A stretch of 64,000 bases of DNA, taken from assembly GCA_910575755.1 (NCBI GenBank), contig CAJTFO010000005.1:1-64000 (forward strand), written 5' to 3'. The notes under the pieces are model-generated. The model saw only the letters and a program-made list of their open reading frames with translations. It had not been told where the DNA came from and searched no databases. Of the stretch, positions 34,462 to 43,665 are shown one piece after another. Within the stretch, counting starts at the first letter, position 1. Each line of letters begins with the position of its first letter. Origin of the DNA: Desulfovibrionaceae bacterium. GTDB taxonomy: Bacteria; Desulfobacterota; Desulfovibrionia; Desulfovibrionales; Desulfovibrionaceae. Made by a program: the position numbers and the translations under genes.

Positions 34462-35922
34462 TCAGCGTTGCTCCGCTATAACTGCATCTGGTTCCACATG
34501 CACAATAATCCTGCCCAGCGGCGGCACGGCGCCACGCAGTCTTTTCTCCAGGCGCACACAAATGCTGTGTACTTCCTCAACGCTCAGTTTGCCGCTGATT
34601 CCACAGTGAAACGAAATGCAGATGCCCTGCTCCGGCAATTCGTAGGTGGAAAACCTGTGCGGGTCGCAGAGTAAAGGTTCTTTTTCCACCGCCATCCGCA
34701 CTTCCCGCCAGGCCAGCTCGGCCAGAGGCATGGAAACGGCCGCTCCGGCCTGCAATGCGCTGGCCGCGCCCTCGGGTTCCAGATGAGTGACCACTTCCAC
34801 ACCAGGCAGCGCCTGACGCAGGTCATCCTCAAAGGGACGCACCCGCGCGTAGGCCTCGGCATACGGCAACGCGCCGGGCAGTTCCACATGCAGTTCGATA
34901 TGAAATAATCCGCCGGCGCGCAGCACATGCACATTATGTACCGCCAGACCATGTTCTGAGGCTGTACGCTGTACAAGGAAAAAGGGATTGTCTTCTTTTT
35001 CGCAGGGGGTGCTCTGAGGTTCCACATGAACTGTCACATCCGCGCCCGGCAGAATGGCAGCCACGACCTGTTCAGCTTCATGGGCCAGCCTGTGGCCGTC
35101 GCGGACACGGATGCCCGGTTCCACGCCTATGGTCAGATCCACAAAGGTCTGCGGTCCACTGTTGCGCAGGCGCACCCGCCGTACGGCTTTGATGCCCGGC
35201 ACGTCCCAAACAGCTTTGATAACCTCCGCCTGCTCTCTGGTGGAACCGGAATCCATGAGTATGTTGATGGATTCCACAGCCATGCGCAGGCTGGCGCGAA
35301 AAATGATCAAGGCCACCACCAGGGCCGCCACGGTATCAGCCTGGGCCAGTACCCGATAAAGCGGCTCCGGCAGATTCAGGGCGGCAGCCATCCAGACGGC
35401 CAGCACGCCGACCAGCACGACGCCAGAGGAAAGGATGTCTGTGGAGAAATGCAGGGCGTCAGCCTCCAGGGCCTGGCTCTTGTACTGCCTGGCCACCTTT
35501 CGCAAGATGCGCACCCGGTTGATGTCAATGCCCATGGAAACAGCCATGACCGCCACCCCCCAGAGCGACGGCGCAACGGGACTGACGCCGTCCAGCAGCC
35601 GTTGCGCGCCTTCATAAACCACCCAGAAGCAGGTCAGAAACAGCAGCAGCGTCTCAGCCAGGGCGGAAAGGTTTTCGACCTTGCCGTGCCCGTAGGGATG
35701 GCAACTGTCGGCGGGGCGGGCGGAAATGCGCACCGCAGCCAGAGTCATGGCCGCAGCCAGCAGATCAAGGCCGCTATGCAGCGCTTCAGAAAGGATGCCC
35801 AGACTATTGGTATACAGGCCCACCGCAAGTTTCAGGGCTGTCAGAACCAGAGCCGCAAACAGAGAAACCAGCGCCGCGCGGTGCTTTTCGGCCGCGCCGT
35901 CATCGTGCCCGGGGGTCTCCAT
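34462..35922 (-). CDS. Cation diffusion facilitator with three C-terminal dimer domains
   Basis: This encodes 486 residues. Six membrane segments occupy about 15-215, with paired metal ligands HSGLD (second segment) and HFSTD (fifth segment), plus HPYGHGKVE. These fit zinc/iron-type CDF exporters working by proton exchange. The cytoplasmic part is unusually long: three copies of the ferredoxin-like dimerisation domain, each ending in a similar strand (VTVHVEP, VVTHLEPE, IIVHVEPD). Most CDF proteins have one. The start has AGGA upstream. It is convergent with engB, and a repeat-rich gap lies upstream. Confidence 0.85.
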   Translation of the reverse strand: METPGHDDGAAEKHRAALVSLFAALVLTALKLAVGLYTNSLGILSEALHSGLDLLAAAMTLAAVRISARPADSCHPYGHGKVENLSALAETLLLFLTCFWVVYEGAQRLLDGVSPVAPSLWGVAVMAVSMGIDINRVRILRKVARQYKSQALEADALHFSTDILSSGVVLVGVLAVWMAAALNLPEPLYRVLAQADTVAALVVALIIFRASLRMAVESINILMDSGSTREQAEVIKAVWDVPGIKAVRRVRLRNSGPQTFVDLTIGVEPGIRVRDGHRLAHEAEQVVAAILPGADVTVHVEPQSTPCEKEDNPFFLVQRTASEHGLAVHNVHVLRAGGLFHIELHVELPGALPYAEAYARVRPFEDDLRQALPGVEVVTHLEPEGAASALQAGAAVSMPLAELAWREVRMAVEKEPLLCDPHRFSTYELPEQGICISFHCGISGKLSVEEVHSICVRLEKRLRGAVPPLGRIIVHVEPDAVIAEQR

Positions 35923-36080
35923 GAATACTTCCTGTTAGAACCTTTTTACTGTGAAAATGATCCGCTGGCAGCGAGAGCGGACAGCCTGCGGCAAGCGCTC
36001 CTTGTGAGCGCGTTGCGCCCATGCGGGCGAGCCTTTGAATGTTGACGTTACAAAAAGTCGGAGTTCATTTGCGCTAAAAA

Positions 36081-36249
36081 AGCCCCCGAAGGGGCTCCTG
36101 ATTGATGACAAACCCCGCTTTGCGGTGTCTGCGCCTCTCATAAGCCGCCAAGGCGGCTTGAGGAAAAGACATGAAAATCAACAAGTTACAGCATGGAAAG
36201 CCGCAACCTGCCCCTGATTTTCGGGGCTGCTGACCTTTGCCAGCAGCCC
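36081..36249 (+). repeat. Intergenic mosaic repeat, family C, copy 2
   Basis: Hairpin AGCCCC-CGAA-GGGGCT leads into CTGATTGATGACAAACC, then TAAGCCGCCAAGGCGGCTT (itself a palindrome), and ends with GGGGCTGCTG pairing with CAGCAGCCCC. It fills most of the 365-base gap between bamD and the CDF gene. Apart from the CDF promoter that must lie there, I see nothing else in the gap. Confidence 0.75.
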
Positions 36250-36287
36250 CAAGCCTCCGAAGGGGTCTTGTGTTGCTTTGCCGCAAA

Positions 36288-37019
36288 TCACAACCAGGTG
36301 AACCACTGCCGCCAGGAACCCTGACGCTTTTCACGCGTTTCCCTGGCCTGCTCCTCGCGGTAATTATGGTAGGCGGCCAGACTCTTTTCCTTGGCGTGCT
36401 CCGCCACTTCCGGCACATCCTTAAAGTTTTCCATGATGAATGTATAACGCCGCCAGGCCGGACCGTACTTCTTCATATGCCAGAACACGTCGGCAATATA
36501 CAGCTCATGCTCAGCCATGAGTTTACGGCAGGTCAGCATATGTTCTTCCGCGCCCTTGGCATAAGGCGAATCGGGATACATCTGAAGAAGGCGGTTGAAA
36601 TACTCATAGGCTTCCTGCAATTCCGTGGTGGCCCGGTCAATGGAACGGAATTGCTTCATGAGCGACATGCCCGTCTGATACAGCACATAGGGAATGGCTT
36701 CATGACGGGGATGGAGCGACTCGAAATCCTTATAGGTTTCGGCGGCCAGCTCATATTCCTCATCCAGAAAATAGGCGTCGCCCAATGAAAGTTCAGCATC
36801 AATAGTGTAGGGGCTGAAGGGATAGGCGTCACGCAATTTGTTGTACAACTCCACGGCGCGCACATAATTTTTTTCACTCATGGCGTCGTTGGCAGCTTCA
36901 AAGATTTCCTGAGCCGTATCTTCAGCCGGCGGCAGATAAATCATGTCAATGATGCCGCAACCGGAAACGGCAGACAAACTGAAGGCAAGCACAAGGCAGC
37001 GAAGCAGTTTTTTATGCAT
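36288..37019 (-). CDS. bamD: Outer-membrane assembly lipoprotein BamD
   Basis: This encodes 243 residues. The signal peptide ends in a lipobox (LSAVSGC, lipidated Cys near 20). Tetratricopeptide helices follow, with [32 protein letters not shown] style repeats, here quoted only as [17 protein letters not shown]. BamD is an essential part of the BAM complex that folds outer-membrane proteins with BamA. The start at 37019 overlaps the trxB end by eight bases, so trxA-trxB-bamD look like one transcript. The C-terminus is basic and Trp-rich (WRQWFTWL). Confidence 0.88.
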   Translation of the reverse strand: MHKKLLRCLVLAFSLSAVSGCGIIDMIYLPPAEDTAQEIFEAANDAMSEKNYVRAVELYNKLRDAYPFSPYTIDAELSLGDAYFLDEEYELAAETYKDFESLHPRHEAIPYVLYQTGMSLMKQFRSIDRATTELQEAYEYFNRLLQMYPDSPYAKGAEEHMLTCRKLMAEHELYIADVFWHMKKYGPAWRRYTFIMENFKDVPEVAEHAKEKSLAAYHNYREEQARETREKRQGSWRQWFTWL

Positions 37020-37941
37020 GGAGCTGTTCCAAAAAGACAAAAGCCGCTTGCGCAGCCGTTGCGCCGTCACCGGCTGCAGTGATTGCCTGACGGCAGAGTT
37101 TGGAGCGAATATCCCCGGCGGCAAAAATACCGGCAATGCTTGTACGCATTTCCGTATCCGTCACGATAAAGCCCTGATCGTCCCGCTGGAGCTCTGCAGG
37201 CAGAAAAGAGGTCACAGGAGCAAAGCCCACATAGACAAAAAGCCCGTCTACCGGAAGGTATTCCTCCGCGCCGCTCTGCACATTGCGCAGGTTGAGCCCC
37301 GTCAGCTGGCCTTCACCCTCCAGGCTTGTGATCACCGTGCTGCGGTGGATCTGCACCTTGTCGGGCATGCTTTCCAGCCTGTCCTGATAAACCTTGAGTC
37401 CGCGGAAGCCATCGCGACGGTGAATCAGGTGCAGCTTGCCCACTATGTTGGCAAGGTACAGCGATTCTTCCAGTGCAGCGTTGCCGCCGCCCACCACAGC
37501 CACAATCTGATCACGGAAGAAGTTGCCGTCGCACAGGGCACAGTAGGAAACGCCCCGTCCCACCAGTTTGTCCTCGTTATCAAGGCCCAGCTGGCGGTGA
37601 CGCGCCCCGGAGCAGACAAGCACAGCCCTGGCCGCGTTCTCCTCTCCTCCATCGGTGCGTACAATGAACCGGCCCGCCGTGCCGGAAACGGATTCCACAG
37701 CTCCGGCAGGACGATCGATATTCAGCCCCTCAAGATGGGCGGTAAAGAGATCAGCCAGCTCATAGCCCTTGATGCCCTGGGGATAGCCGGGGTAATTTTC
37801 AAGGGATTCGGTCTGCAAAACCTGGCCGCCCGGCGTCAGTTGCTCGAAGAGAGCAACTGAACAACCGGAACGCGCCAGATACAGGGCAGCCGTTATGCCG
37901 GCTGGTCCGCCGCCAATAACAACGGCGTCATGCAATTTCAT
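37012..37941 (-). CDS. trxB: Thioredoxin reductase
   Basis: This encodes 309 residues of a low-molecular-weight flavoprotein reductase. [20 protein letters not shown] binds FAD, the redox pair is CALC in [11 protein letters not shown] (more often CATC), [11 protein letters not shown] binds the pyridine nucleotide, and [25 protein letters not shown], of which GIFAAGDI is diagnostic, closes the FAD domain. It reduces thioredoxin using NADPH. The ATG overlaps the trxA stop by four bases, so reductase and substrate are co-expressed. Confidence 0.93.
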   Translation of the reverse strand: MKLHDAVVIGGGPAGITAALYLARSGCSVALFEQLTPGGQVLQTESLENYPGYPQGIKGYELADLFTAHLEGLNIDRPAGAVESVSGTAGRFIVRTDGGEENAARAVLVCSGARHRQLGLDNEDKLVGRGVSYCALCDGNFFRDQIVAVVGGGNAALEESLYLANIVGKLHLIHRRDGFRGLKVYQDRLESMPDKVQIHRSTVITSLEGEGQLTGLNLRNVQSGAEEYLPVDGLFVYVGFAPVTSFLPAELQRDDQGFIVTDTEMRTSIAGIFAAGDIRSKLCRQAITAAGDGATAAQAAFVFLEQLHA

Positions 37942-38261
37942 GCCAGAGCCTTGGAGTCAAGCAGTTCTTTCATAGCCACCTTGGTGACGGCGCCGGTGAT
38001 TTGCTCCAGCGTTTCGCCGTTTTTGAAAAGCACCAAGGTAGGTATAGCGCGAATGCCGAATTTAGTGGGTGTGGCGGGATTTTCATCCACATTCATTTTA
38101 AGCACACGCACTTTGCCTTCGTATTCCTTGGCCAATTCGTCGATAATCGGCCCCACCGCGCGGCAGGGACCGCACCACGGGGCCCAGAAATCAAGCAGAA
38201 CCGGCAAGTCGGATTTAAGAACAAGACTTTCAAAAGTGGCGTCAGTGACCTGTTCAGCCAT
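37938..38261 (-). CDS. trxA: Thioredoxin
   Basis: This encodes 107 residues with the classical active site WAPWCGPCR and the cis-Pro segment [11 protein letters not shown]. It is a cytoplasmic disulfide reductant recycled by the next gene, trxB. The start at 38261 has AAGGAG ten bases upstream. About 145 bases separate it from tsaD upstream, enough for its own promoter. Confidence 0.95.
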   Translation of the reverse strand: MAEQVTDATFESLVLKSDLPVLLDFWAPWCGPCRAVGPIIDELAKEYEGKVRVLKMNVDENPATPTKFGIRAIPTLVLFKNGETLEQITGAVTKVAMKELLDSKALA

Positions 38262-38405
38262 ATGAATTACTCCTTGAGTTACTTGCGTCGCACAAGGGGG
38301 CGCGACAATGCTGCCGGCCAGGCGACGCGCGTTGTGCAGGCAGGGGCAGCAATGAGCCACGACCATGCCTGTACCGGCAGAGAGTAGATTTCTAACGTCC
38401 CGGTG

Positions 38406-39494
38406 TCAAGATAATCTGCGCTCTTCAGACTGTAGCTGCCCGGCGTGACGCAGCATATCCTCGGGCGCCACTCTGCCGCGTGGAATGGCTTCCATACGCA
38501 GATCATGATAAAAACCGGCCCCGCCCAGCAGCCAGCCGGCATAGGCTGTCATGGCCGCATTATCCGTGCACAGAGCCGGGCTCGGCGCCAGAAATTTACC
38601 GTCGCGCCGGCGCATAAGTTCTGCCATGCGCTCACGCAACAGAGTGTTGGCGGCCACCCCCCCGGCCACAATCAGCGTGCGCAGATCAGGTTGCCGGTCA
38701 AGGGCGCGCTCCACTTTGACGCAGACTGTATCCACCACAGCAAGATTGAAGGATGCGCAACAGTCCTTCAGGGCCTGCGGCGCATCTTCCACACAGTGCA
38801 GAGGGCGCGGCCAGCTTCCATCCAGATAACGCTCAATGTAGGCGGCAGCGGCTGTTTTCAGCCCGCTGAAGCTGAAGTCCAGATTGTCGTTATCAAGATA
38901 TGGGCGAGGAAAAAGCCTGGCATCCGCCCTGCCCGCCCTGGCCAGAGCATCCATCAGACGACCGCCGGGATAGGCCAGGCCCAAAAGCTTGCCCACCTTG
39001 TCAAAGGCCTCGCCGGCAGCGTCATCCAGGGTGCGTCCCAAAGGCAGGCAACGCCAGGGAGCTTCCATACGGTAAATATGGGTATGGCCGCCAGAAACCA
39101 GCAGCCCCAGACAAGGGAAGGCCAGCGTTTGCTCCAGCCCCACGGCCAGCAGGTGCGCGTGCAAATGGTTGAGGCCCAGAAAACGCGCGCCCAGGCCAAG
39201 GGCCAGCCCCTTGGCAAAGGCGACGCCTACCAGCAGACTGCCCAGCAGGCCCGGGCCCCGCGCCACGGAAACAAGATTGATGTCCGCGGCGCGCCGCCGA
39301 CAGCGACTCATAAGCTCGTCAAACAATGGCCCGATGTACCGGTAATGCTCACGCGAAGCCAGCTCCGGCACAACGCCGCCAAACAAGGCGTGCACGTCAG
39401 CCTGACTGGCCAGCACCGAACCCAGCAGATGACCGTCCTGCACCAGAGCCAGAGCCGTCTCATCACAGGAACTTTCAATGCCAAGACAAAGCAT
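38406..39494 (-). CDS. tsaD: tRNA N6-threonylcarbamoyladenosine transferase TsaD
   Basis: This encodes 362 residues of the ASKHA ATPase family: LGIESSCDETALALV at the start, FGGVVPELASREH, metal ligands in LNHLHAHLLA, VSGGHTHIY, and DDAAGEAFDKVGKLLGLAYPGG, of which DDAAGEAFDKV is diagnostic. With TsaB, TsaE and TsaC it makes t6A37 in tRNAs reading ANN codons; those partners are not in the window. It follows fbp by 28 bases. Confidence 0.94.
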   Translation of the reverse strand: MLCLGIESSCDETALALVQDGHLLGSVLASQADVHALFGGVVPELASREHYRYIGPLFDELMSRCRRRAADINLVSVARGPGLLGSLLVGVAFAKGLALGLGARFLGLNHLHAHLLAVGLEQTLAFPCLGLLVSGGHTHIYRMEAPWRCLPLGRTLDDAAGEAFDKVGKLLGLAYPGGRLMDALARAGRADARLFPRPYLDNDNLDFSFSGLKTAAAAYIERYLDGSWPRPLHCVEDAPQALKDCCASFNLAVVDTVCVKVERALDRQPDLRTLIVAGGVAANTLLRERMAELMRRRDGKFLAPSPALCTDNAAMTAYAGWLLGGAGFYHDLRMEAIPRGRVAPEDMLRHAGQLQSEERRLS

Positions 39495-39522
39495 GGTTCA
39501 CAGCTTCCGCATGGCCGCGATT

Positions 39523-40530
39523 TCAGGCCAGAGGATGTTTGGCGTAGATGCGCTCCACGGCTTCCACATCCTTGCGCGAGCCAATAAACAAGGGGGTACG
39601 CGCGTGCAGGCGTTCGGGCTTGCGCTCCAGAATACGCCGCCGGCCGTCGCTGGCCTTGCCTCCGGCCTGCTCCGCCAGAAATGCCAGTGGCGCGGCTTCA
39701 CACATCAGGCGCAACTTGCCGTCGGGTTTGTTGGCGTCCGGCGGGTACATATAGATGCCGCCATAAATCAGTGTACGGTGAAAATCCGCCACCAGCGCGC
39801 CCACATACCGTGAGGAATAGGGTTTGCCGTCCTGGCTCTCGCACTGGTGGAACCAGTTTACAGCTTCACGCGTAGGCTCGTCCCAGTATTTCCAGTAGCC
39901 TTCATTGACGGAATAAATATGTCCCTGTTCCGGAATACGCATATCGGGATGAGAGAGCAGAAATTCTCCCACGCCCGGATCCAGAGTGAAGCCATGCACG
40001 CCCTGGCCAGTGCTGAGCACCAGCATGGTGGAAGGCCCGTAGAGAATATAGCCCGCCCCCACCTGCTGGAGACCCGGCTGGAGAACTTCCTCAAGCGTCA
40101 CCTCTCCCGTATGCCCCGCAGGCCGGCGCAGAATGGAAAAGATGGTGCCGACATTGATGTTCACGTCAATATTGGAGGAACCGTCCAGAGGGTCAAAAAT
40201 CAGAATATAATCGCCGCGCGGGAATTCGGGAGCAACACGGAGGAGTTCCGCCTCCTCCTCGGAACTCATGGCGCACAGCGCGCCGCAACGCTCCATGCGA
40301 TATATCATTATCCGGTTGGCAATGGCGTCCATTTTCTGAACGTTTTCACCCTGGATATTGACCTCGCCAGTGCCGCCCAGAATATCCAGCAGACCGGCCT
40401 TGTTGATGCGGCGGGAAATGGATTTGCCGGAAAGAATCAGATCATACAGCAATCCGGTAAATTGTCCTGTTGCCTGCGGCGTGCGCTTTTGGTGCAGCAG
40501 AAGGTGCTCGGTAACGGTAATGTCAGCCAT
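39523..40530 (-). CDS. fbp: Fructose-1,6-bisphosphatase, class I
   Basis: This encodes 335 residues with the metal- and phosphate-binding signature [26 protein letters not shown] and [20 protein letters not shown], of which [17 protein letters not shown] carries the late motif. It removes the 1-phosphate of fructose 1,6-bisphosphate in gluconeogenesis, which fits the pyruvate carboxylase and PEP-synthase-like genes at 50-58 kb. GGAGG lies seven bases before the ATG. The Cache-like lipoprotein gene upstream is separated by a hairpin terminator. Confidence 0.94.
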   Translation of the reverse strand: MADITVTEHLLLHQKRTPQATGQFTGLLYDLILSGKSISRRINKAGLLDILGGTGEVNIQGENVQKMDAIANRIMIYRMERCGALCAMSSEEEAELLRVAPEFPRGDYILIFDPLDGSSNIDVNINVGTIFSILRRPAGHTGEVTLEEVLQPGLQQVGAGYILYGPSTMLVLSTGQGVHGFTLDPGVGEFLLSHPDMRIPEQGHIYSVNEGYWKYWDEPTREAVNWFHQCESQDGKPYSSRYVGALVADFHRTLIYGGIYMYPPDANKPDGKLRLMCEAAPLAFLAEQAGGKASDGRRRILERKPERLHARTPLFIGSRKDVEAVERIYAKHPLA

Positions 40531-40577
40531 GAGAGCCTCCTTGATAAGAGCCTGAAGGCGGGATGCCCTCAGGCTGG

Positions 40578-40610
40578 AAAGACTTGCGCCACCCGAAGGC
40601 GGCGCAAGTC
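40578..40610 (-). terminator. Terminator after the Cache-like lipoprotein gene
   Basis: A 10-bp stem (GACTTGCGCC with GGCGCAAGTC) around a ten-base loop begins 17 bases after the stop codon at 40627. On the minus strand it is followed by TTTCC, a short T run. Confidence 0.5.
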
Positions 40611-40626
40611 GGCATTCAGCAATACG

Positions 40627-42033
40627 TCAATTCCTTGGGCCAAAGGGACTCGGTCGCCCACCGGGCAGGGTTGCGGGAATGCTCGGTTTTTCGGTCTTTT
40701 CCTCAGCCGTAGTCTCCTGCTGCGTCGCGGGAGCGGGAGTCGTCTGCTCCTGAGCGTTTGCGGCCGGACTGTCGGCACGGGGACCGAAGGGGCTGGGACG
40801 CTTGATGACCGGAGCTTCCTCCCGCGGTCCGAAGGGACTCGGACGACCGCCGGGCAGCACAGGCATATCGGCATCCTGAATCAGCTCCACAGGCGGCGTG
40901 CTGCGTCGCTGCTGTTGCGGCATGGCTTTTCTGGGACGCGCGCGCTTGACCGGCGCATTCTCGCCATCCAGAGCACGCTCCTGCAACCGCTGCCTGTCAG
41001 CCCCCTTGCCCTTCAGCAGCATACTGTCACGGCTGCCCGGCTGGATTTCATTGTCCGGTCTGCCGTCAGTTCCGGAGGGCGCGCCGGACGCGTCCATGCC
41101 TGCAGCAGAAGCATTTTCTTCAGAGGCAGCGCCAAAGCTTGGCGTGCCTGCGGCATCCGCCTTGACCTTGCGCTCCGGCTGAGGAGGCGGAGGCAGTTTT
41201 TCGCGCTCCTTGGGGAAGAAGGGCAAACCCTGTTCCAGATCCCCCTTGCCTTCGGGGAAGGCGCCAGATTCGACCACGGCAAACACCAGAGGCAGATTGC
41301 CCAGATAGCGCACAATATAATAGAATGAACCTGTGGCATTGGTGCAGACGCCGGAAGAACTCTTGCTTATGGCTTCGGACCAGTTGACGCCGGCCAGCGG
41401 CGTGGCGGCAAAGTCGTATTTGCCAGGCCAGAGCAGGGCCTGCGGCGTCAGGATCACCATATCTTCCGGGTTGCTGGAATACTGCATGAGCGCGCGCATA
41501 TCAAAATAAGCCGCCACGACACCCAGGAAGTCCACCCCATCATAAAGCGGCGCGGCCAGCATGATTTCAGGCCCCAGCGGCGTATTCTGCACATCCGCGC
41601 GCAGAGCCCGGCTATTCTGCTTTTTGTCTTCATAGAGCAGCGGAATGAAGTCCAGTTCCTTCATGGAAGTCGCTGGCTCCTGTCCCAGAATGGTACCGTC
41701 GTATTTGACGCCGGCAAAACCGCTGATCCAGGGGAAAGACGCAAAGAACGTCGAGAGCCATTCCCGCGTGGGAGGTTTGTCCGCATTGAGCATGACCCGT
41801 TCCAGACGCCCCAGCTCCACATCAATGCCCATCATGCTGCTGGTCAGCGCCAGGGCGCGGGGAGAAATATCCCCTTTTTCCTCATAGTCCACGCTGGCCG
41901 GAGGGCTGACGTAGGCATTCCAGAAACCCTTGGTGCTTTTCCAGGCATTTTTGGTGGGCTGGTAAGAACTGCATCCGCTTGCCAGAGACAGGGCCGTCAG
42001 CAGCAGAAAACAACGCAAAAATGAATTCGACAC
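40627..42033 (-). CDS. Lipoprotein with Cache-like domain and RPSPFGPR repeats
   Basis: This encodes 468 residues from a GTG. The signal peptide ends with the lipobox SLASGC (Cys21). Residues about 55-275 resemble an extracytoplasmic double-Cache sensor domain, with LERVMLNADKPPTREWLSTF and PLYDGVDFLGVVAAYFDMRA. The rest is Pro/Ala/Gln-rich and disordered, with three copies of RPSPFGPR near 395, 412 and 460, two of them preceded by LPGG. There is no transmembrane helix or signalling domain. It could sense a ligand in the periplasm or at the outer membrane and hand information to a partner, but no function is known to me. Confidence 0.7.
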   Translation of the reverse strand: MSNSFLRCFLLLTALSLASGCSSYQPTKNAWKSTKGFWNAYVSPPASVDYEEKGDISPRALALTSSMMGIDVELGRLERVMLNADKPPTREWLSTFFASFPWISGFAGVKYDGTILGQEPATSMKELDFIPLLYEDKKQNSRALRADVQNTPLGPEIMLAAPLYDGVDFLGVVAAYFDMRALMQYSSNPEDMVILTPQALLWPGKYDFAATPLAGVNWSEAISKSSSGVCTNATGSFYYIVRYLGNLPLVFAVVESGAFPEGKGDLEQGLPFFPKEREKLPPPPQPERKVKADAAGTPSFGAASEENASAAGMDASGAPSGTDGRPDNEIQPGSRDSMLLKGKGADRQRLQERALDGENAPVKRARPRKAMPQQQRRSTPPVELIQDADMPVLPGGRPSPFGPREEAPVIKRPSPFGPRADSPAANAQEQTTPAPATQQETTAEEKTEKPSIPATLPGGRPSPFGPRN

Positions 42034-42148
42034 CCTATTCCCCCGTATCTGGAGCAGACGACGCCATAGCCGCGGAACAAGTGAAAAAGTCCACCCGCAA
42101 ACCTTTCGCGGCGCTGCCCTGCTCTAGTGTCTAACTGCAAAAGTTCTG

Positions 42149-42223
42149 CGAAGAATTTTTGCAGGATCGTTCGCGAAAAAACGTGTTTTTTCGCTCACTC
42201 GCGACGGCTGCGCCGTCGCAAAA
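42149..42223 (+). repeat. Palindromic repeat, family B, copy 2
   Basis: It shares blocks and order with 14464-14536: a GCGAAGAATTTTTGCAGG lead, a CGAAAAAACGTGTTTTTTCG hairpin and GGCTGCGCCGTCGC. A shorter relative is at 50312-50349. Confidence 0.65.
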
Positions 42224-42237
42224 CCCTTGCGGGTTTT

Positions 42238-42267
42238 CTAGCGTCTGCTTGTACAAGCAGACGCTAG
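42238..42267. repeat. Perfect 30-bp palindrome at the TPR gene stop codon
   Basis: CTAGCGTCTGCTTGT is followed immediately by its exact reverse complement, with no loop. The TAG stop codon of the TPR gene (42264-42266) lies within it. It may act as a bidirectional terminator or as the end of a mobile unit. Confidence 0.8.
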
Positions 42268-43355
42268 CTGTGCGCTCTGGCTTCCACACGCTCCGCCAAA
42301 GCCTCAAGCATGCTGATCAGCTTATCCTTACCGCTGGCGGATTCTTCCGACTGCGGCGGCTCTTGCTGATCCACCTCCTGCACGCTGCCAAGACGCGCGC
42401 TCAACGTGGTGATACGCTGTTGCAGGTCAGCGCTCTCCTCAGGAGAAATTGCCGCGGCAGCCAGCTCATGATAAATGTCCAGCGCTCCCCTGATGTCCCC
42501 CTGCTCCGCCAGCACTTCGGCCATGGAACGGGTACGCAGGGAAAAACGCTCCTCGCTTTCCTCACCCTCCTCCGAAGGCAGAGCGACCGGGGCAGAACTG
42601 CGAAGCGACTCGCCCCGGGGTTCCACATACGAGGATTGTTCCAGAGCTTCGGGCAGATCCTCCTCATCCGCCATAGCGGTGGCTGGATCAAACTTTTCGT
42701 TGTCTGGGTCTTCAAAAAGAGGATCGTCGTCCTCCTCGTCCATCGCCGGGACGGAGGAAAGTGGCGGAGGAGCAAAACTGGCCCGCGGCTCAGCTTCTTC
42801 CGGCTGCAAAGGCAAAGAGGCATCATCCGGCGTCATGCCTTTTTCCGGCATGCACGCGCATTCGCCAGACGCGGCATTCCCTGACAGTGTTCCGTCATCC
42901 GGGCGTTGCGCCTGAGCAGCCAGAGAAGGGGCCTGCGTCCGCGTTTCCTCCAGCAAAGAGGCAATGCCCCTGTCCAGCACTTCGTGCAGGGAAACAGAGC
43001 CGCGCATGAAGTGGGCGGCCAGAAAACGCAGCACTGAAGCCGTGTCCGGCGAAGCGTCCGTGGCGGACAGACAGGCGGCCCACGCCTGCCAGAATCCCGC
43101 ATAGGTGGAAAACATGCCGCTGAGTCTTTCTATTTGCCTGGCGCAGGCCTGGCTACGGCCCATCTGATGCAGGATTTCAATAAAGAAAAGACGAGCTTCC
43201 AGAAACTCACTGTGACGCTCCAGGCCGTGTTCAAGCACATCCAACGCTTCATCAAAGCGCTGTTCTTCCGCCAGCATGCGCGCCAGAGGAAAAAAGACCT
43301 TGGAATTGGGTTCCAGTTCAAGAACCTCTTTGTACCACTCAATTTTTTCCGTCAT
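42264..43355 (-). CDS. TPR protein with acidic middle region
   Basis: This encodes 363 residues. The first 110 form tetratricopeptide helices (EWYKEVLELEPNSKVFFPLA, RFDEALDVLEHGLERH). A long acidic, Pro-rich region follows (EEDDDPLFEDPDNEKFD), then a last helical segment near 285-330 (MAEVLAEQGDIRGALDIYHEL) that is another TPR-like pair. There is no signal peptide, so it is probably a cytoplasmic scaffold. It overlaps the ftsB end by 17 bases, so the pgsA - small gene - ftsB - TPR genes form one transcript. The start at 43355 is preferred over 43394 because it begins directly at the first repeat. Confidence 0.75.
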   Translation of the reverse strand: MTEKIEWYKEVLELEPNSKVFFPLARMLAEEQRFDEALDVLEHGLERHSEFLEARLFFIEILHQMGRSQACARQIERLSGMFSTYAGFWQAWAACLSATDASPDTASVLRFLAAHFMRGSVSLHEVLDRGIASLLEETRTQAPSLAAQAQRPDDGTLSGNAASGECACMPEKGMTPDDASLPLQPEEAEPRASFAPPPLSSVPAMDEEDDDPLFEDPDNEKFDPATAMADEEDLPEALEQSSYVEPRGESLRSSAPVALPSEEGEESEERFSLRTRSMAEVLAEQGDIRGALDIYHELAAAAISPEESADLQQRITTLSARLGSVQEVDQQEPPQSEESASGKDKLISMLEALAERVEARAHS

Positions 43356-43662
43356 TATTTGCGGCTCCCGATCCGGTTCTGGCCGAATTGTCAAAGAGGT
43401 ACAGCACCTCGTTGTCCCGCACGTAATGCAGGCGCTGGCGAATCATTTTTTCCACATACTGATTGTCGGACTGCAATAAACGGATTTCCCGGCTCAAAGC
43501 CAGATTCTCCACATCCAGACCGGCTATTTCTTCTTGCAGAGCGGCATACTGCTGTTTCAGTTCGCGGTATTCCACAAGTCCGGTGGGGCCCCAGACCATG
43601 CGGCTGAACAGAACCACATTGATAAGTCCCAGAGCGACAAGGATAAATACACGCCAGAACAT
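43339..43662 (-). CDS. ftsB: Cell-division protein FtsB/DivIC-like
   Basis: This encodes 107 residues: one N-terminal membrane helix (about 1-22, MFWRVFILVALGLINVVLF) followed by a coiled coil (ELKQQYAALQEEIAGLDVEN, LSREIRLLQSD) and a family-typical end with RLHYVRDNEVLYLF. FtsB bridges FtsL and FtsQ in the divisome. Members of this family are short and diverged, so DivIC/FtsB is the safe level of naming. It sits just downstream of a small gene and pgsA. Confidence 0.8.
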   Translation of the reverse strand: MFWRVFILVALGLINVVLFSRMVWGPTGLVEYRELKQQYAALQEEIAGLDVENLALSREIRLLQSDNQYVEKMIRQRLHYVRDNEVLYLFDNSARTGSGAANNDGKN

Positions 43663-43665
43663 AAC

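Larger units (their letters stand above)
42123..42267 (+). mobile_element. Possible MITE related to the IS630-type element
   Basis: The left end CTAGTGTCTAACTGCAAAAG matches the IS630-type end near 202-221 except for one base. The right end, read inward, CTAGCGTCTGCTTGTACAAG, agrees with the left end at 14 of 20 positions. Between them lie a family B palindrome, a GCGACGGC/GCCGTCGC hairpin and an AAAACCC/GGGTTTT hairpin. There is no coding sequence. Its right end supplies the stop codon of the TPR gene. Confidence 0.45.

Noticed and set aside
42238-42267. dif-like recombination site
   Set aside because: dif is an imperfect 28-bp site with a central spacer and unlike arms; this palindrome is perfect, loopless and lacks the Xer core sequence.
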